Position numbers and translations under genes: made by a program
The notes under the pieces: generated by a model
The model's input: only the letters and a program-made list of their open reading frames with translations
What the model was told of the DNA's origin: nothing
Databases searched by the model: none
Origin: Bradysia coprophila
Taxonomy: Eukaryota > Arthropoda > Insecta > Diptera > Sciaridae
NCBI RefSeq assembly: GCF_014529535.1
Contig: NW_023503329.1
Location: 3,256,130 to 3,320,129 of the forward strand
Length of the DNA: 64,000 nucleotides
Reading direction: 5' to 3'
Shown: piece by piece, positions 13,701-25,800 of the stretch
Layout of the letters: each line of letters opens with the position of its first letter
Position numbering within the stretch: position 1 is the first letter of the stretch

Positions 13701-15754
13701 CATCTCATTAAAGTTCGGATTAATTTAAGCGGGCTTTTAACACAAAATAAACCGATGATAAGTAGGATAAATAGATGGAAAACTGATAGTGAATCAACCT
13801 ACAAAGCAGCGTGTCATTAAATTTTTCTACCATGTCTATTGTAAAGCTGAAACAGCTCATAGTTGTATCTTCTTCTACAATTGCCGTTCACATTGACACC
13901 TTCAAAAATTTATCGAAGAATTCTACATTAGTTTGAGCTCATGTAGCAATTCCCCTGGCATGAGCTACACATTTCTACCATGTTTTTGTAAAGCTGAAAC
14001 AGCTCATGGTTGTATCTTCTTCTACAATTGCCGTTCACATTGACACCTTCAAAAATTTATCGAAGAATTCTACATTAGTTTGAGCTCATGTAGCAATTCC
14101 CCTGGCATGAGCTACACATGGTCAAATTCATCAAAATAAATCGATTAAGATGGCTCGGTCATATACAAAGAATGAATGAGGAACGTGTACCACTGAAACT
14201 GCTAAATACAAATCCCGATGGTAGTCGCAGAGCAAGAAGACCGAGAGCGAGATGGAAAGATGCAATTGAGTCTGATCTGAAACTACTAAGAGTGAGCGAC
14301 TGGAGAAACCAATAGTAGGTTGTAGTGCCCGCCTAAGTAAGTAAGTAAGCTCAAACTAATGAAATTTTTTTGCTGTAATCCAAGAAATTAGTCCAACAAT
14401 AAGCTTGTGTATAAGGATCCACATTTTGTGATTCCTTAACATAAATTCACAAATTCTATTTCTAATTTATGTCGTTGCAAAGAGATGTTTTTGAAGAGTG
14501 GTTAATTCTCTAAGGCAATTGCTGAAGGTAAAACAATTTCTTATTTTGCATCAACCACTCGTCTAACCAAGTCCAGGTCATATTTTAGGAAAAATTCATT
14601 CAAATTCTCGAAAATTCCAAAATTCTGGGCTCTCTTTAATATTAGCCGATTGTAATCGAATTAGAAAAGGTCATAGAAAAAACGGAGGTACTTCATTCTA
14701 CTGTTATTTTAGATAAACAGATAAAGCGTGACGGAAAAATTAAGGAATTTTCGGGAATTTAATTCCCATAAAATAGGCCCTGCGTCCAACCCAAGATTTC
14801 TCTCTGTGTTTGTTTCAAATGAATCGATAAATCCATGGTTTATGTCTCGTTAAATGTATGATAAACGAACCAAAAATTACTAATCGAACATGTATAGCTC
14901 ATCAAATGCACAGAAAATTCCGTAATAATATTTTAAATATCCGCGCACTAATTGTCACAAATTATTTTTGAATTAATTTACAATCGTCAATTGTGTTGGT
15001 ATTACATTATATTTCGCTAATAACCGAATCTGTCACACAATCAAATTACCATTGATTCCAATATTTTGTCGTAGGCGACAATTCGTTAATTAGGACGCTA
15101 GTCTTTATTTGGTAATTTTGTTTTTTTTTTTTTTTGGAGACAGTTGAAGGTTTTACTAATATTCATAGACAACAAACGATTCACATTAACCCTCAAAGAA
15201 AAATTGTTTCTAACAACTTTTAATACCTTTATTTTTCCTAAGACGCACGATCTAGTTTCGTCTATGGAAGAGAAGCATCAGCGGAAACCTAATTAGCAAA
15301 TAAGTTCGTGTTTCTCGCTACTAATTGGTAAAGCTGTACGAGACAAGTTTTCCTTTGAACGGTATAATGAAATTTTGTCGAATAAACACTAGAGCACCAA
15401 CAAGCGCAGAACAATCCTGGTTGTAGGATTAAAAATGTGAAAATTGTGTTTTCTCTCTCGATTGAATAGAAAAGGAATTGACGGCGAAAGAATTAATATT
15501 CGAACTATTTTACCGACAGCGCAGACCAATACCGACTTGTTTGTTGTTATTTTTTAAGTACCTTCGCTTTACTCAATCAATCCATAAACAAACAAGCATT
15601 TACGCGATTCATATTTCATTCACGTATTTGTTTTGCTTACCTGAAGTGATATAATTTTCGAATAGTGAATTTGTGTCATATCATGGTCAGTAAGTGCGTC
15701 ACCAGATTCATCATTGATCTCAAACCGAGAATAGAATCTAAGCATTTCCAGAAG
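7778..15754 (-). CDS. aqr: Aquarius intron-binding helicase, exons 5-16
   Basis: This is the C-terminal three quarters of aquarius, the SF1 (Upf1-like) RNA helicase that binds introns upstream of the branch point in the spliceosome as part of the intron-binding complex. Exons, read leftward: 15754-15641, 13334-13122, 13036-12823, 12597-12549, 11486-10581, 10514-10429, 10356-10152, 10093-9958, 9892-9116, 9054-8686, 8254-8081 and 8017-7778. All introns are GT-AG and every phase joins. Together with exons 1-4 the protein is 1,467 aa, close to the human length (about 1,485). Visible parts are the [20 protein letters not shown] block, the Walker A GPPGTGKT (residues 832-839, split by an intron), LMEESAQ as motif II (E1070-E1071), [27 protein letters not shown], and an acidic, low-complexity C-terminus ending in MAEE. 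Intron 8 carries an insertion at 11561-12483. The family assignment is very secure; exact function in this species is inferred from the family. Confidence 0.96.
11539..12505 (+). mobile_element. Insertion in aquarius intron 8 with 22-bp flanking repeats
   Basis: A 22-bp direct repeat beginning GGAGACGATGGAATAAATAA occurs exactly at 11539-11560 and again at 12484-12505. The 923 bp between ends, on the plus strand, in three and a half copies of CAAGGT (12463-12483). A long target duplication plus a simple-repeat 3' tail suggests a retrotransposed, plus-strand insertion, such as a truncated LINE, a SINE or a processed transcript. The minus strand holds a 201-codon open frame (12184-11579) with a coding-looking middle section, but it matches no family I recognise. 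A local segmental duplication of the intron would be the alternative. Confidence 0.5.
13824..14118. repeat. Two tandem copies of a 148-bp unit
   Basis: The units 13824-13971 and 13972-14118 are nearly identical. Both begin TTTCTACCATG and end GGCATGAGCTACACA. They differ near the start (TCTATTG versus TTTTTG) and at CTCATAG versus CTCATGG. They lie in aquarius intron 5, directly before a LINE 3' fragment. The word CATTAGTTTGAGCT inside the units returns in inverted form at 14349, just after the LINE tail. Confidence 0.8.
14119..14350 (+). mobile_element. 3' end of a non-LTR retrotransposon
   Basis: The frame running to 14315 encodes [27 protein letters not shown] and DWRNQ. This is the typical C-terminal tail of insect LINE reverse-transcriptase ORFs. 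It is followed by a short 3' UTR and a TAAG-repeat tail (CCTAAGTAAGTAAGTAAG). The element is heavily 5'-truncated and no RT core remains, so it is dead. It is inserted in aquarius intron 5. Confidence 0.75.
14573..14782. mobile_element. Degenerate hAT-like MITE (CAGGGCCTATTTTA family)
   Basis: The right end (CATAAAATAGGCCCTG) matches the inverted terminus of the better preserved copy at 18295-18552. The left end (CCAGGTCATATTTTAGG) is a decayed version of the same terminus. No clear target duplication remains, so this is an old copy. Confidence 0.5.
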
Positions 15755-16944
15755 CTGCAAAATAAAAGAAAAAAAAAATAAAATCTCTCAATTCATTTCG
15801 TGTATTTTTCAGGTTTTTTTTTTCATCCTTCATGTCTATATATCTACTCATGTCAGATTTATAAACTGTGAACAGAGCATTCAGAATTGTATTTTATTTG
15901 ACTATTCTGCGCAATATAACGTCCACTTAACAATCCTACACTAAAATCAATTATCTCATTATAAATATGAGCAACGAATCATTTATGTTTATGTTTCCTA
16001 CGGGCTATGTCTAACAACCACTCAAAACATTTATCACATTTATATCAATTAATAACTCACGCACTAGCACATGGTTACACATAAATCAAAAATAAATGCG
16101 AATTTTCATAAAATTAAATGGGCTTTTAATTAATTAGCTTATTTTCGGTTGCAACGTAATTCCGACTGGGATATCTTGCTTGAAGTGGAACCATACGATA
16201 TAGAGAAGAGAAACAATTCTCGAAATAAATTACATTGCCATAAGTCAAATTTTTTGAATGTAGCCACTGAAAGCGTATTAATATAATAAGAACATTAAAA
16301 ACAGAGAGAGATAGAGAGTGAGAGAAACGTCGATCATTAATATAAAAATTTTACCATAGAAGAATATCGCAACAACTAAATTCATTAGATAAATTGGCCA
16401 CTGGTAGTTATATATTTTTGGTAATTTACAAGAACGTTAAGTCAGATTGAACCGAAGTAGTACAATTTATTAGAAACATTAGGTTCTTGTATCCAGACCA
16501 GATTTTGCATTATCTCTCTTAGGTGGCAATCAATGACCGAATACGAACCGAAAAATTTTAATGCTTTTGTTTGTAGTACAACAAAACGAAAACAATGAGA
16601 AATTGTTATATGACTGTAAATAGCAAAATTTTGCTTGCATATGCCGCAAGCATATTTGACTACAGTAACACCAGTGGATTATCGTGCTATATGTGCAACT
16701 GTTATTGAATGTGCTTTCAGTTCTTTCAGTTCATTCATGAGACATACATTACATTTCTAAGATACCGTCTACAAAAAGCGCACAAGGGTTGAATCGTTGA
16801 ATGGATTAAAATCCATGAGTCTCTAACGCTTTCCTTAACCTCTTAACCTTTTAAAAGCATTATTGGTGATTTGCAAGTATAATATGCTACCAGAAGCAGA
16901 TCCTCAAAAGGTAGAAGGAATTGGACATAAAGAACTTTGTAATT

Positions 16945-17198
16945 AAAGTACTTCGTACTTTGTACGTAAAGTATTTAGTACGAAAAGTACTTTGTACGTA
17001 AGGAACTTTATACGTAAGGTACAGCTGAATTTTTTTATAAAAATAATTTTGACAGACAGGCTTGTATGGAAATCAAACATAACAACGAAAAAAATTTTGA
17101 ATTTTCAGACAAAATTCAAATATTTAACGGTCAAAAATTATTTTTATAAAAAAGTTCAGCTATACTTTATACGTAAGGTACTTTCTACATAAAGTACA
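16945..17198. mobile_element. Inverted-repeat element with TACGTAA-rich ends
   Basis: The ends are made of repeated words such as AAGTACTTTGTACGTAA and TACGTAAGGTACTTT. Just inside them, the left sequence CAGCTGAATTTTTTTATAAA has an inverted partner at the right (TTTTTATAAAAAAGTTCAGC), and AATTTTGAC/GTCAAAAATT also pair. It looks like a non-autonomous DNA element. The boundaries are approximate and no target duplication could be set. Confidence 0.55.
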
Positions 17199-17580
17199 TA
17201 GGGAAATAGTGCCAGTCAGATGCGAGTAATAAGTATATGTCGCAAAAGTCTGGTGAAAAACATACATCTAATAAACTTGGGATCGCCACTGCACTTTAAA
17301 ATACGATAGCTCTATGCGGTTACAAGTGTGTTATGTTTCAAGAGAATTATAAACGTTGATGATTCATCTGTTGTAAGCTAAACAATCATTCTGCTAAGGG
17401 GTCGTGCTGTAAATTATTTCTAGGAAGACATGAAGAAATTCCCATTAGTGGAGAAAAAAGATTAAGATGAGCTTTCCCGGTGTGATATCTGAACGCAAAG
17501 TTATATTATTCTCATCTCGTTGGTAAGTAAAAATTCATGAATATTCAAAAAAACAATATTTTTTTTCATTTATTAAAATA

Positions 17581-17712
17581 GAGCCAGAGGCATTAATTTC
17601 AGCATAAATTTGCTTTAGGTGTTTTTAAGCTGATCCACACATACATTAAAAAATACTGTTGAAGCTACTACACGCGAGCAAATTAATGCTGAAACTTCAC
17701 TACCTCGAACTG
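17581..17712. mobile_element. Tc1/mariner-like MITE copy (CAGAGGCA family), diverged
   Basis: The left end (GCCAGAGGCATTAATTTCAG) and right end (GAAACTTCACTACCTCGAAC) match the termini of the full copy at 41775-41985. The element is shortened and has decayed. Confidence 0.6.
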
Positions 17713-17983
17713 TTCACAACAAAATCACGAATAATTAAAAATGCTCACTTCAATGAACTTTAACAGGAGTGTGAATGTCACAACTCCAATAAAATCAGGA
17801 GACACTAGTGAAAACAACAATAAATTCTCGTTAAAAACACAAGATCTGTACGGATAAATAATTTTATTTGCGTTGTATACGAACCTCTTAAGCACGTTTC
17901 TTGTAACATCAATGAAACTTTTTTGCACTGTATTTTCTTTTGCTTCAAAATTTTAAAATATTTCTTTTAGTACCAATCGACGA

Positions 17984-18115
17984 CGTCAGCGAAACTTAGG
18001 CATGAATTTGCTTGAGTTATTTTTCAGCTGGTTCATTCATACAAACAAAGCTGATCATACGTTCTTATACAGTTTTAACACTACCACGCGCAGTGCATTC
18101 GTGTAACTATCTCAC
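17984..18115. mobile_element. Tc1/mariner-like MITE fragment, same family
   Basis: GTCAGCGAAACTTAGGCATG is followed by AATTTGCTTGAG and TTTTTCAGCTGG. This is a diverged left arm of the family seen at 41775. The right arm is poorly preserved, so the end is approximate. Confidence 0.45.
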
Positions 18116-18294
18116 CAGATAAATAAGTGTAAGTGTAAGTGTAAGACCTTTGGTTTGCACGATTGGACCAGCTGAAGTCAATTCATGCCCAAATTTTCTT
18201 GACGCCCATTCAAAGAATTCTTAACAAACTTGAGAGGATTAAGGAACATATATGTAACAAGTAGGGAGCTTTAAACCATGTAAGTACCATGGAC

Positions 18295-18552
18295 CAGGGC
18301 CTATTTTAAGGAAATTAAATTTCCAAAAATTCTCAAATTTTTCCATCACTTTTCGTCAATTCATCTAAAAACACATCAGATTGCATCATCGTAAATGTTG
18401 TTTTTACTGCTTTTTTAGTTGTTTTTCATATCTTTGAGCTTAACTGATTACTTCGGAATTAGATCTAACAGAAAACAAAATTTGGAAATTTTTTGGAATT
18501 TTTGTGAAATTTTGGAAATTTTTGGAAATTAAATTCCTTAAAATAGGCCCTG
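18295..18552. mobile_element. 258-bp hAT-type MITE
   Basis: The inverted termini are CAGGGCCTATTTTAAGGAA at the left and TTCCTTAAAATAGGCCCTG at the right. They are flanked by near-identical 8-bp duplications, CCATGGAC (18287-18294) and CCATGGAA (18553-18560). The CAGGG terminus and 8-bp duplication fit the hAT superfamily. The interior is AT-rich and non-coding. Confidence 0.8.
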
Positions 18553-19914
18553 CCATGGAAGTAGAACCTGCACCTCTCAACGTGACATTCTTTAAAAGTG
18601 ACTGTTCTTGTAGAAGCATCATGAAGCGTTAAATGGATATTGTGGTGCTGTTCGCAACTGTTTCAATCTCTGTCTTTTAACAAGCAAAAACAGAGACATC
18701 ATAGCTAATTTTGTACAAAGTGAATAGATTTGGCATAATATTTCATCTATGTGCCGGGACTACTCACACCGGCAGAGAAGAAAACGTCGTTCACTTGCAG
18801 TATTGAACAAAGCATTATCGATTTCCTCTAAATATTATTACAGCAATGTGACTCTAATGAAAGCATTACGTGTAAACAAGTATTATTGCTGCTTGAATAA
18901 TCCCTCATAGTGATGTACATGGTAAAATTGTTTGTAAGATTTAAAACACATTAATGACCATAACTTTTACATTGAGAACGCCATTAATAAAACTTTGTAG
19001 AGTAACGCTTCAAGTTTTCGTTTATTATTATTCTACTTACTCTAAGACCACTTGATTGCTTCGCATAAGGCAACTTATTTCCCTGTAATGATATTTTATT
19101 GCACAAAATGTAATAATTTTGCAGTTGCATTTGCAGAGATTCTGTGTTATAGAAGTTTATAATTTCAAAGTCTAAATCTTGTTACGGCGCGCATTTTCGA
19201 TGTAAATTAAAAGTTTGCCTGGTAAAACTTCTATGACGAACGGTCTAGCAAACAAAATCAACACACAAATAATAAAATTATCGTATTACAGTTTCAAAGA
19301 GAGATTATTCGTTTATCGTACCCTGGGGTCGTTGGATATAAAAATTTCGATATATTTTGCTTGTATGTCATGAGTATACTCGAACACTATCGTCCACAGC
19401 GATATCAATATTTTCTTTCTAATATTTAAACCAGTGGAAGTATATCCCTGATTGTGAGTGACATAAAATTGTCTTGGGAAAATTGACGACAGCATCATCA
19501 GCATCGCGTTCACAATTGGATCTTCCATCCGGAAGTATTCCTTTAAAAAAAAATTAATGCGGCAATGATAATGATACTGTCAGACCAGATTTAATGTTCA
19601 GTTAAAGTACTGTTAGTAAACAATGATAAACAAATTCGACGTACTAGACGTTTTCGTTCAATGTGATTACCTCGATGGCTACATTTTGCACAATATAAAG
19701 ATCGTCCAATGATAAACTATTAATATTTTGACTCAGTAGTTGCAATAATGATAATAATTAACCAAAAAAAAGAAAACAAAACCAAAACAAACATTGAAAA
19801 TTATAGATTCCGTTTCCCTGTATGTTGTATTTATGGATATTGTGTCTTCAGTGAAGAGGAACTTAGAATGACTTTAAGAAAATGAATTCGAAACAATTCC
19901 CCGACGAACAACAA

Positions 19915-19922
19915 TATAAATA
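19915..19922 (+). promoter_or_regulatory. TATA box of the odorant-binding protein gene
   Basis: TATAAATA lies about 100 bases before the ATG at 20016. This allows a transcription start near 19945 and a 5' UTR of about 70 bases. Confidence 0.5.
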
Positions 19923-20015
19923 AGAAATTTGATTGATTGAGTTATTAGTTTGTGTTTATTGCTTGATAAAGCTACTGGGCTTAATTTTGTGCGTAAAATT
20001 TTGAAAAATCCAAAA

Positions 20016-21255
20016 ATGAATATCCTTCTTAAAGTTGTGCTATTGGTTTGTGTGTTAAAGGCTAGTGGAAAGGTAACTAAAGACTATAAATTTTCTCGGT
20101 CTACTGCTTCGTATGTGAAGTGCAGAAATCATTCAAAGAAAATTGTCTGTTCGCTGTATAGATATACAATTAAAATCCGGCCGGTAGCTCTTGTTACAGT
20201 CATGAACACCTAAAGGAAGCTTCGTGTCATCAATCTCTTATTTTTAATAGTGCAATTTGTGCCACATATTCACTGGTGTTTCACATGTGTTTAGGTCACA
20301 ATATATGAATGTGTGGAACAAAGTGGACTTGGAATTTGAGATTTCCGATGAAAAACGATTCTTTATGGGCGGTATTACCAGATTTGTTCAGAATCTTTTT
20401 CAGATTTATCATTTCCGTGAACAGTCCGTTGTCTGGTGTTCATGAGGTATTTTACGAAAATTTTCCGAAAAATTATGAAGCTCTTCTCAATTGACATCAA
20501 TTGACAGCCTTCGTAAAAACTTGAAAGATTTTTATCTTAAACAAAGAAAGATTTTAACAAACTTCTGTTGGACCTCATTTGTACAGCTAATTAGAAAATG
20601 AACAGACAGAAAATGGTTGAAACAACACAAGTAATAGATATATTGATATCGTGATAAGGCCAATCGTTTGTAAAAGGTTTATTGGTGTTAATTAGGAGCC
20701 ACTCCCCTCCAATTTGTCTAATTTGGAAGAAAATCTAACACTCTCCTTTTTGCAGCCAATAACACCGGAAGAGGGTCAAGCAATGTTTCTTGATATTCTA
20801 AATAATTGTAAAGGAGCAGAAGGTGCAAGTGAAGACGATGCACTAGGTATTATGACACATTCGATTCCAACGACTAAAACCGGCAGCTGTCTAAATATTT
20901 GTGTCATGGAAAAAACTGGAATCGTAAGTTGCTTTTATCGCTGTCGGCATTATCAAACAAAACAATTAACCGAAAATGTTCTTATCAATCAGGTAAAAGA
21001 TGGCAAATTTTCGCTTGAAGGTGCTGTTCAAATTGCTGGAATGGGTGGCGATCCACAAAAAGCGACAAATATTGCCACTTTGGGGGCTGAATGTGTGTCT
21101 CTTGTTGGAGCTGATCGGTTTGTTTCATTAATATTGTTTTGAATATTTTTTCTTACAATTAATTTTCCAGCTGTGACCTTGGAACAAAAATTATGGAATG
21201 TTTGCATAAAGGATCTGCGGCATTGGGAATTAATCCAGCCACTGATTTAATGTAA
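20016..21255 (+). CDS. Odorant-binding protein (classical, six cysteines)
   Basis: This is a secreted carrier of small hydrophobic ligands of the PBP/GOBP family, usually found in sensillar lymph but also in other insect tissues. Four exons (20016-20072, 20756-20923, 20993-21117, 21171-21255) have GT-AG introns and joined phases, giving 144 aa, a normal length. Exon 1 encodes just the signal peptide (MNILLKVVLLVCVLKASGK). The mature part starts near PITPEEGQ. The six cysteines follow the classical pattern: C1 in NNC, C2-x3-C3 in SCLNIC, C4 in GAEC and C5-x8-C6 in CDLGTKIMEC. The gene lies on the plus strand inside the giant minus-strand intron of aquarius, with a TATA box upstream. I see no disabling change. 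The ligand cannot be told from sequence. Confidence 0.93.
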
Positions 21256-21729
21256 ATATTCGAAAATTTGATTGATTAGCCAAAGCTTCGATGATCGATG
21301 CGCTACAATGGACATGAGTGCAACCTGAATATTAGGTCATTATGATTACTATCGTATATCGACTGCAGACTACATTCACCACTTCAAATCAAGAGAATTT
21401 CATAAATGATTTATCATCTCCATCCTTTTGAAACCATTGTCTTAAGTAAACTGAATATCACAAAATGCTCAATTGAAAATCGTTTCTGTGTTTTTTTCTC
21501 TCTTCAATTAACTAAGCCCATAAAGTGTGTGTTCGCATTTTCAGATTTCAACTTTAAATTCTATACAAAATTATTCCCTTGACTGAAAGTCATGGGTCTT
21601 ACGGATGATAAACACCCTAAAATGTTTGTCACACAATGATCACTACTATGATTGAAAATGCATGAATGTATGACCAAAAACCTTAAATACAGAAAATGTT
21701 TGTCACACTTTGATGATTCGTTAACTTGA

Positions 21730-22345
21730 GTAATTTTCAACGGATTTTCAAAAACTTTTTTTTAATCGACGGGGAATTAAATTCCTCAGGTTAAGTTCGA
21801 AGATGGGCTATTACGGTCGGGTGTTCTTAGAGATATTCCCAAAAGAATTTTTGTCTCGTCCCTTGATTCCACGATAACTCGAGTAGTTTTCGACGGATTT
21901 CCAAAACCTTTTTTTAATCGACGGGGAATTAAATTGCTGAGGCTAAGTTTCAAGATGGGTCGTAACGGGCTGGTGATCTTAGAGATATTCCCAAAAGAAT
22001 TTTTGTCTCGTTCCTTAATAACACGATAACTTGACGTAATCCTCAACGGATTTCCAAAAACTTTTTTTTAATCGACAGGGAATAAAATTACGAAGGCTAC
22101 GTTCGAAGATGGGTCGTAACGGGCTGGTGATCTTAGAGATATTCCCAAAAGAATTTTTGTCTCGTTCCTAGATAACACGATAGCTTGACGTAATCCCCAA
22201 CGGATTTCAAAAACTTTTTTTATTCGACGGGGAATTCCATTCCCGATGATAAGTTCAAAGTTGGGCTATGACGGTCGGGGGATCTCAGAGATATTCCTAA
22301 AAGAATTTTTGTATCGTCCCGTGACATTATCGTGTTATTAGTTGA
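21730..22345. repeat. Tandem array of four ~155-bp units
   Basis: Units begin at about 21730, 21893, 22036 and 22190, each with a GTAATYYTCAACGG-like start. Each then has an AATCGACGGGGAATT block, an AAGATGGGYYRTWACGG block and a conserved TTAGAGATATTCCCAAAAGA block. Unit lengths range from 143 to 163 bp. The array lies about 0.5 kb after the odorant-binding protein gene. It may be a short satellite array or the internal repeats of a larger element. Confidence 0.8.
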
Positions 22346-22657
22346 GTAATTCTTAATGGTCCACAAAATACAATTATCCCACTAAGAAAGACATTTTTGG
22401 GTTAAGCTCGTTAATGGAATATACTGGAGTAATATTCTAGGATTCATTCCAAAATTTTGTGTGTGTAATATCTTTATATCGATGATAAGAAAAAAATTAA
22501 AGTTTGGACGAGTGTGAACTTTGCACACTTTGCTCGTAATCACACGAGTTTCATTTTTATTCAATATGTAAGCAAGAAATTCGCCTCTTTCCAGGGTCTG
22601 TATCTCGTGCTGCCTTTTTGATGGTATCTTTTCATCAGAATCCTTTTTTCAAAACAC

Positions 22658-22830
22658 ACGACCACGAATGTATTAGCTTTCAACAGAAAGTAGATTTGGT
22701 TGTAGTCACTTGACCAGTTCTGAAAAAAGTGACCAGTGTAAATTTTCATAAACTGCTCAGTTTTCTCAGGGTTGGTCAAACTGCTACAACCAAATCTATT
22801 TTATGTTGAAAGCTAACACATTCGTGGTCG
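22658..22830. mobile_element. Inverted-repeat element, ~50-bp arms
   Basis: The left arm starts ACGACCACGAATGTATTAGC and runs to AGATTTGGTTGTAG. The right arm is its inverted copy (CTACAACCAAATCT and onward to CACATTCGTGGTCGT), about 90% alike. The spacer of about 75 bp is non-coding. It is probably a MITE; no target duplication was identified. Confidence 0.65.
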
Positions 22831-25800
22831 TTATTGCGGTCGTACATACTTGAAAAATGATAATTTTGGTGGAAATATATCACCAAAAGACAGTATTTTA
22901 AAATCACCCAAATGTATACTTTTCAGCAAATCATCGATGCCTCTTAAGTACTGAAAATACGTATGAGCCAGTATATGATCAAGTGCTGGAATTTCTCATA
23001 TACGTGTTTTGTATCGAAAGTAGGGTACGCATACCCTGGTATACGTTTATATACTTTTAGAGTGATTTTTTTTTGCTCGGATTACAAAAATCTTCTTGAG
23101 AAAAGTAGTCAGTCAGTCAAGGGATCTGACCCATCCAAAAGATGGGGCCTAGTGTCGTGTACGTGTCCACAACGAGACTGGACATTACGGATTTTCGCGT
23201 ATTGTTGCATCGAGAAGAAACTTGAAACTTTGTCCGGTAAAATTCTTATTTAAACACAGTAGATACATACGATTAAGCAGTTGTTACATAACTTTGTCCA
23301 ACGACACTTTTTATTTGTCTTAAAAGATACAGAAGAAGCACAGTCCATCTTTGTCCAAATTTAGATTTAAATTGAATATGGAGTAGTTATTTTATCGTTT
23401 AAATATTGTCATTAGATAGTTCGAAATTCAACACTCATAATTCGATTGACAATGACTATGAGTAATTGTCAATGCTAGAAATTCCCACACTCGCAATACC
23501 TTTTATTATTTTCCACAATACAACGAAGCATTGTATGATAATCGGCGGCATCGACAATTGCATTGAAAATCTGCGGGATGTTTTTCATGCAAATGGTTCG
23601 AGGAATTTACTGAATTTACGATATATCGACACTATGCAAATTAATCCAATTCCAGCAATTGAATCATTTAATAATGATGCTGGAATTCCAAATAGTTATG
23701 GTGCGGGGCAAATAATTTTAATTTGAATAAAATTTACTTGAATTCGAGGACTCTCACATTAGTATACTCCATCAGTTTATCGCATAACCTGCGTTAAAAA
23801 TAATTAACCCCAAGCGTCGTAATAACATTATACTCCAGCATTGTTAGATGAACCATGTTTTTTGGCAAAGCACCTGGCATAGTAATAGAGAATTACCTAT
23901 GTCAAATACAGTAGTTTTTAGTCCGATTCGCCATTTACGTCCTCTACGTAAATGAGTCTTTGTGGACTGAGCTTCCATCAGAGATTGAACGTATGAATCA
24001 ATTTACAATTTTCATGACATGACATATTGCACGGTTGTGACTTAGTACTCGATTATTTTCTGCCACTAATATACTAGGCGATTTGTGTGACTTGTTGTTG
24101 GAAATTAAATTTCTTGGAAATAATCGCAGACAGAAAAGTACAAGAACGTATTAGAAATGATTACTGATAAATATAGGTCGATGGAGCGGTGCGTTAATTA
24201 ATCACCTTTGCCTCTTGTTTACCATCTAAATGACGCAGTTTGTTTGTAAACAAGGAAATCCGAAATTTATAATGAATTCAGCTTGACTAACTTTTTAAGG
24301 CAGAATTACTATCTGCGCGCAACAACCAAACAAATAATAGTTCTCCGACAAACACTGATTCACTCAAAGTTGTTTTTTTCTCGATTTTATTTGTTCGGAT
24401 CTGCTTGTACTTTGTTACAACGACGTGTTGTTTAAAGATTGGACGATTAGCATTTAACGTATGGAAGTGGATTTTGTTGTTTTGCAATTTTTTGTCGTAT
24501 TGTTTTGGTAAATCAGTGTTTACAGTTGGTATATTATCGAAATGGACTTCCAAGAATGTTAAATGCATGTTGAATTTTCGTATCAATTTTCGTCTAGCAA
24601 TCACATTCATATAAAATAGTCGGAAAATTCACGATACTGAATTTAACTTACTGGCCACTCAAGTTCCATGTTCATGCTAGAAGCAGTGCTGTGAACTCAT
24701 ACAAATTTCATTGTTTAGAGATCGTGGACATTTCAATCTAGTTGTTGACATAGAAATATGTCGTATTTCAATTCTCGGTGGCAAACAAGCTAAGCACCTG
24801 GCATAGTAGTAACATATTGATAATGTCAGATAGTATAATATTTGAACTGCATCATGCAGCATGTCCACTATGTTAGGTGAAGTGAAACATGTCATTATAC
24901 AAATATAAAAAATGGGGAAATGTACAAATATATGGATATCCAGCGGGCTGATTCTTACGGATATAGGTTCAAATGTTTCTTTAAGTTATCCCACATTTCA
25001 CACATGGTTTCCATATCAAAAACTTTTCTTCAATTCCGTTTCAAAATCTAGTTCTAATCTCTTAGTTCTTTCAGTTATCATCGTTACGTTTCCTATTCCA
25101 ATATCTATGTCCATTACAAAAATATTCCCCATTTATCATCGCACAAGAGTTTCTTCACTTCGAACAGCTAGACGTATATTCCTTTCTTCGAGTATATTTT
25201 ATGTTTTCTAATGTATTTTATCAAGACATCTCTTTCAATTTTTCATTCATATACGGACAAGAAAATCGTATCGAATGTCTTAAAGGTTTTACTTTAAACT
25301 TAAGAGAAGTTCATCTGTATGTAAACCCAATAACATTTTAATTTGATTAGAAGATGACTTTGAAATCTTTTAGTTCCAAACAGTGATTAAGAATCAGTGT
25401 TCTTCGAAATATAAGAAGATTAAGGATCCTATCCTATTCTATTCAGTCTGAAACTGATCTACACGTTAAGAACGAACGCTATTTGGAATTTTCAATCCTT
25501 CACAAATCAATGAGTTTCACACTGTCCCTGTGGCTCTCAATCTAGGTGTGAGAAATGAAGCATTGTTTATCGAAACTTCCCAAACTTTGGGTAAATTTGT
25601 ACATTTACTCATCCAAAGTTGAATTACACCACCATCTTCAGCCTTCAATGTGATTTCAAATTTCATCGAAAATCCGAATTTTCACAATAAATAAACTTTG
25701 TTCAAGCTATCATCGGAATCCTTCAAAACGCTATTAACATCCTGCTGTATGTTCCCCAAATCGAATGTAAACCACAGAATATTTCAATCTTGTCCGATTT

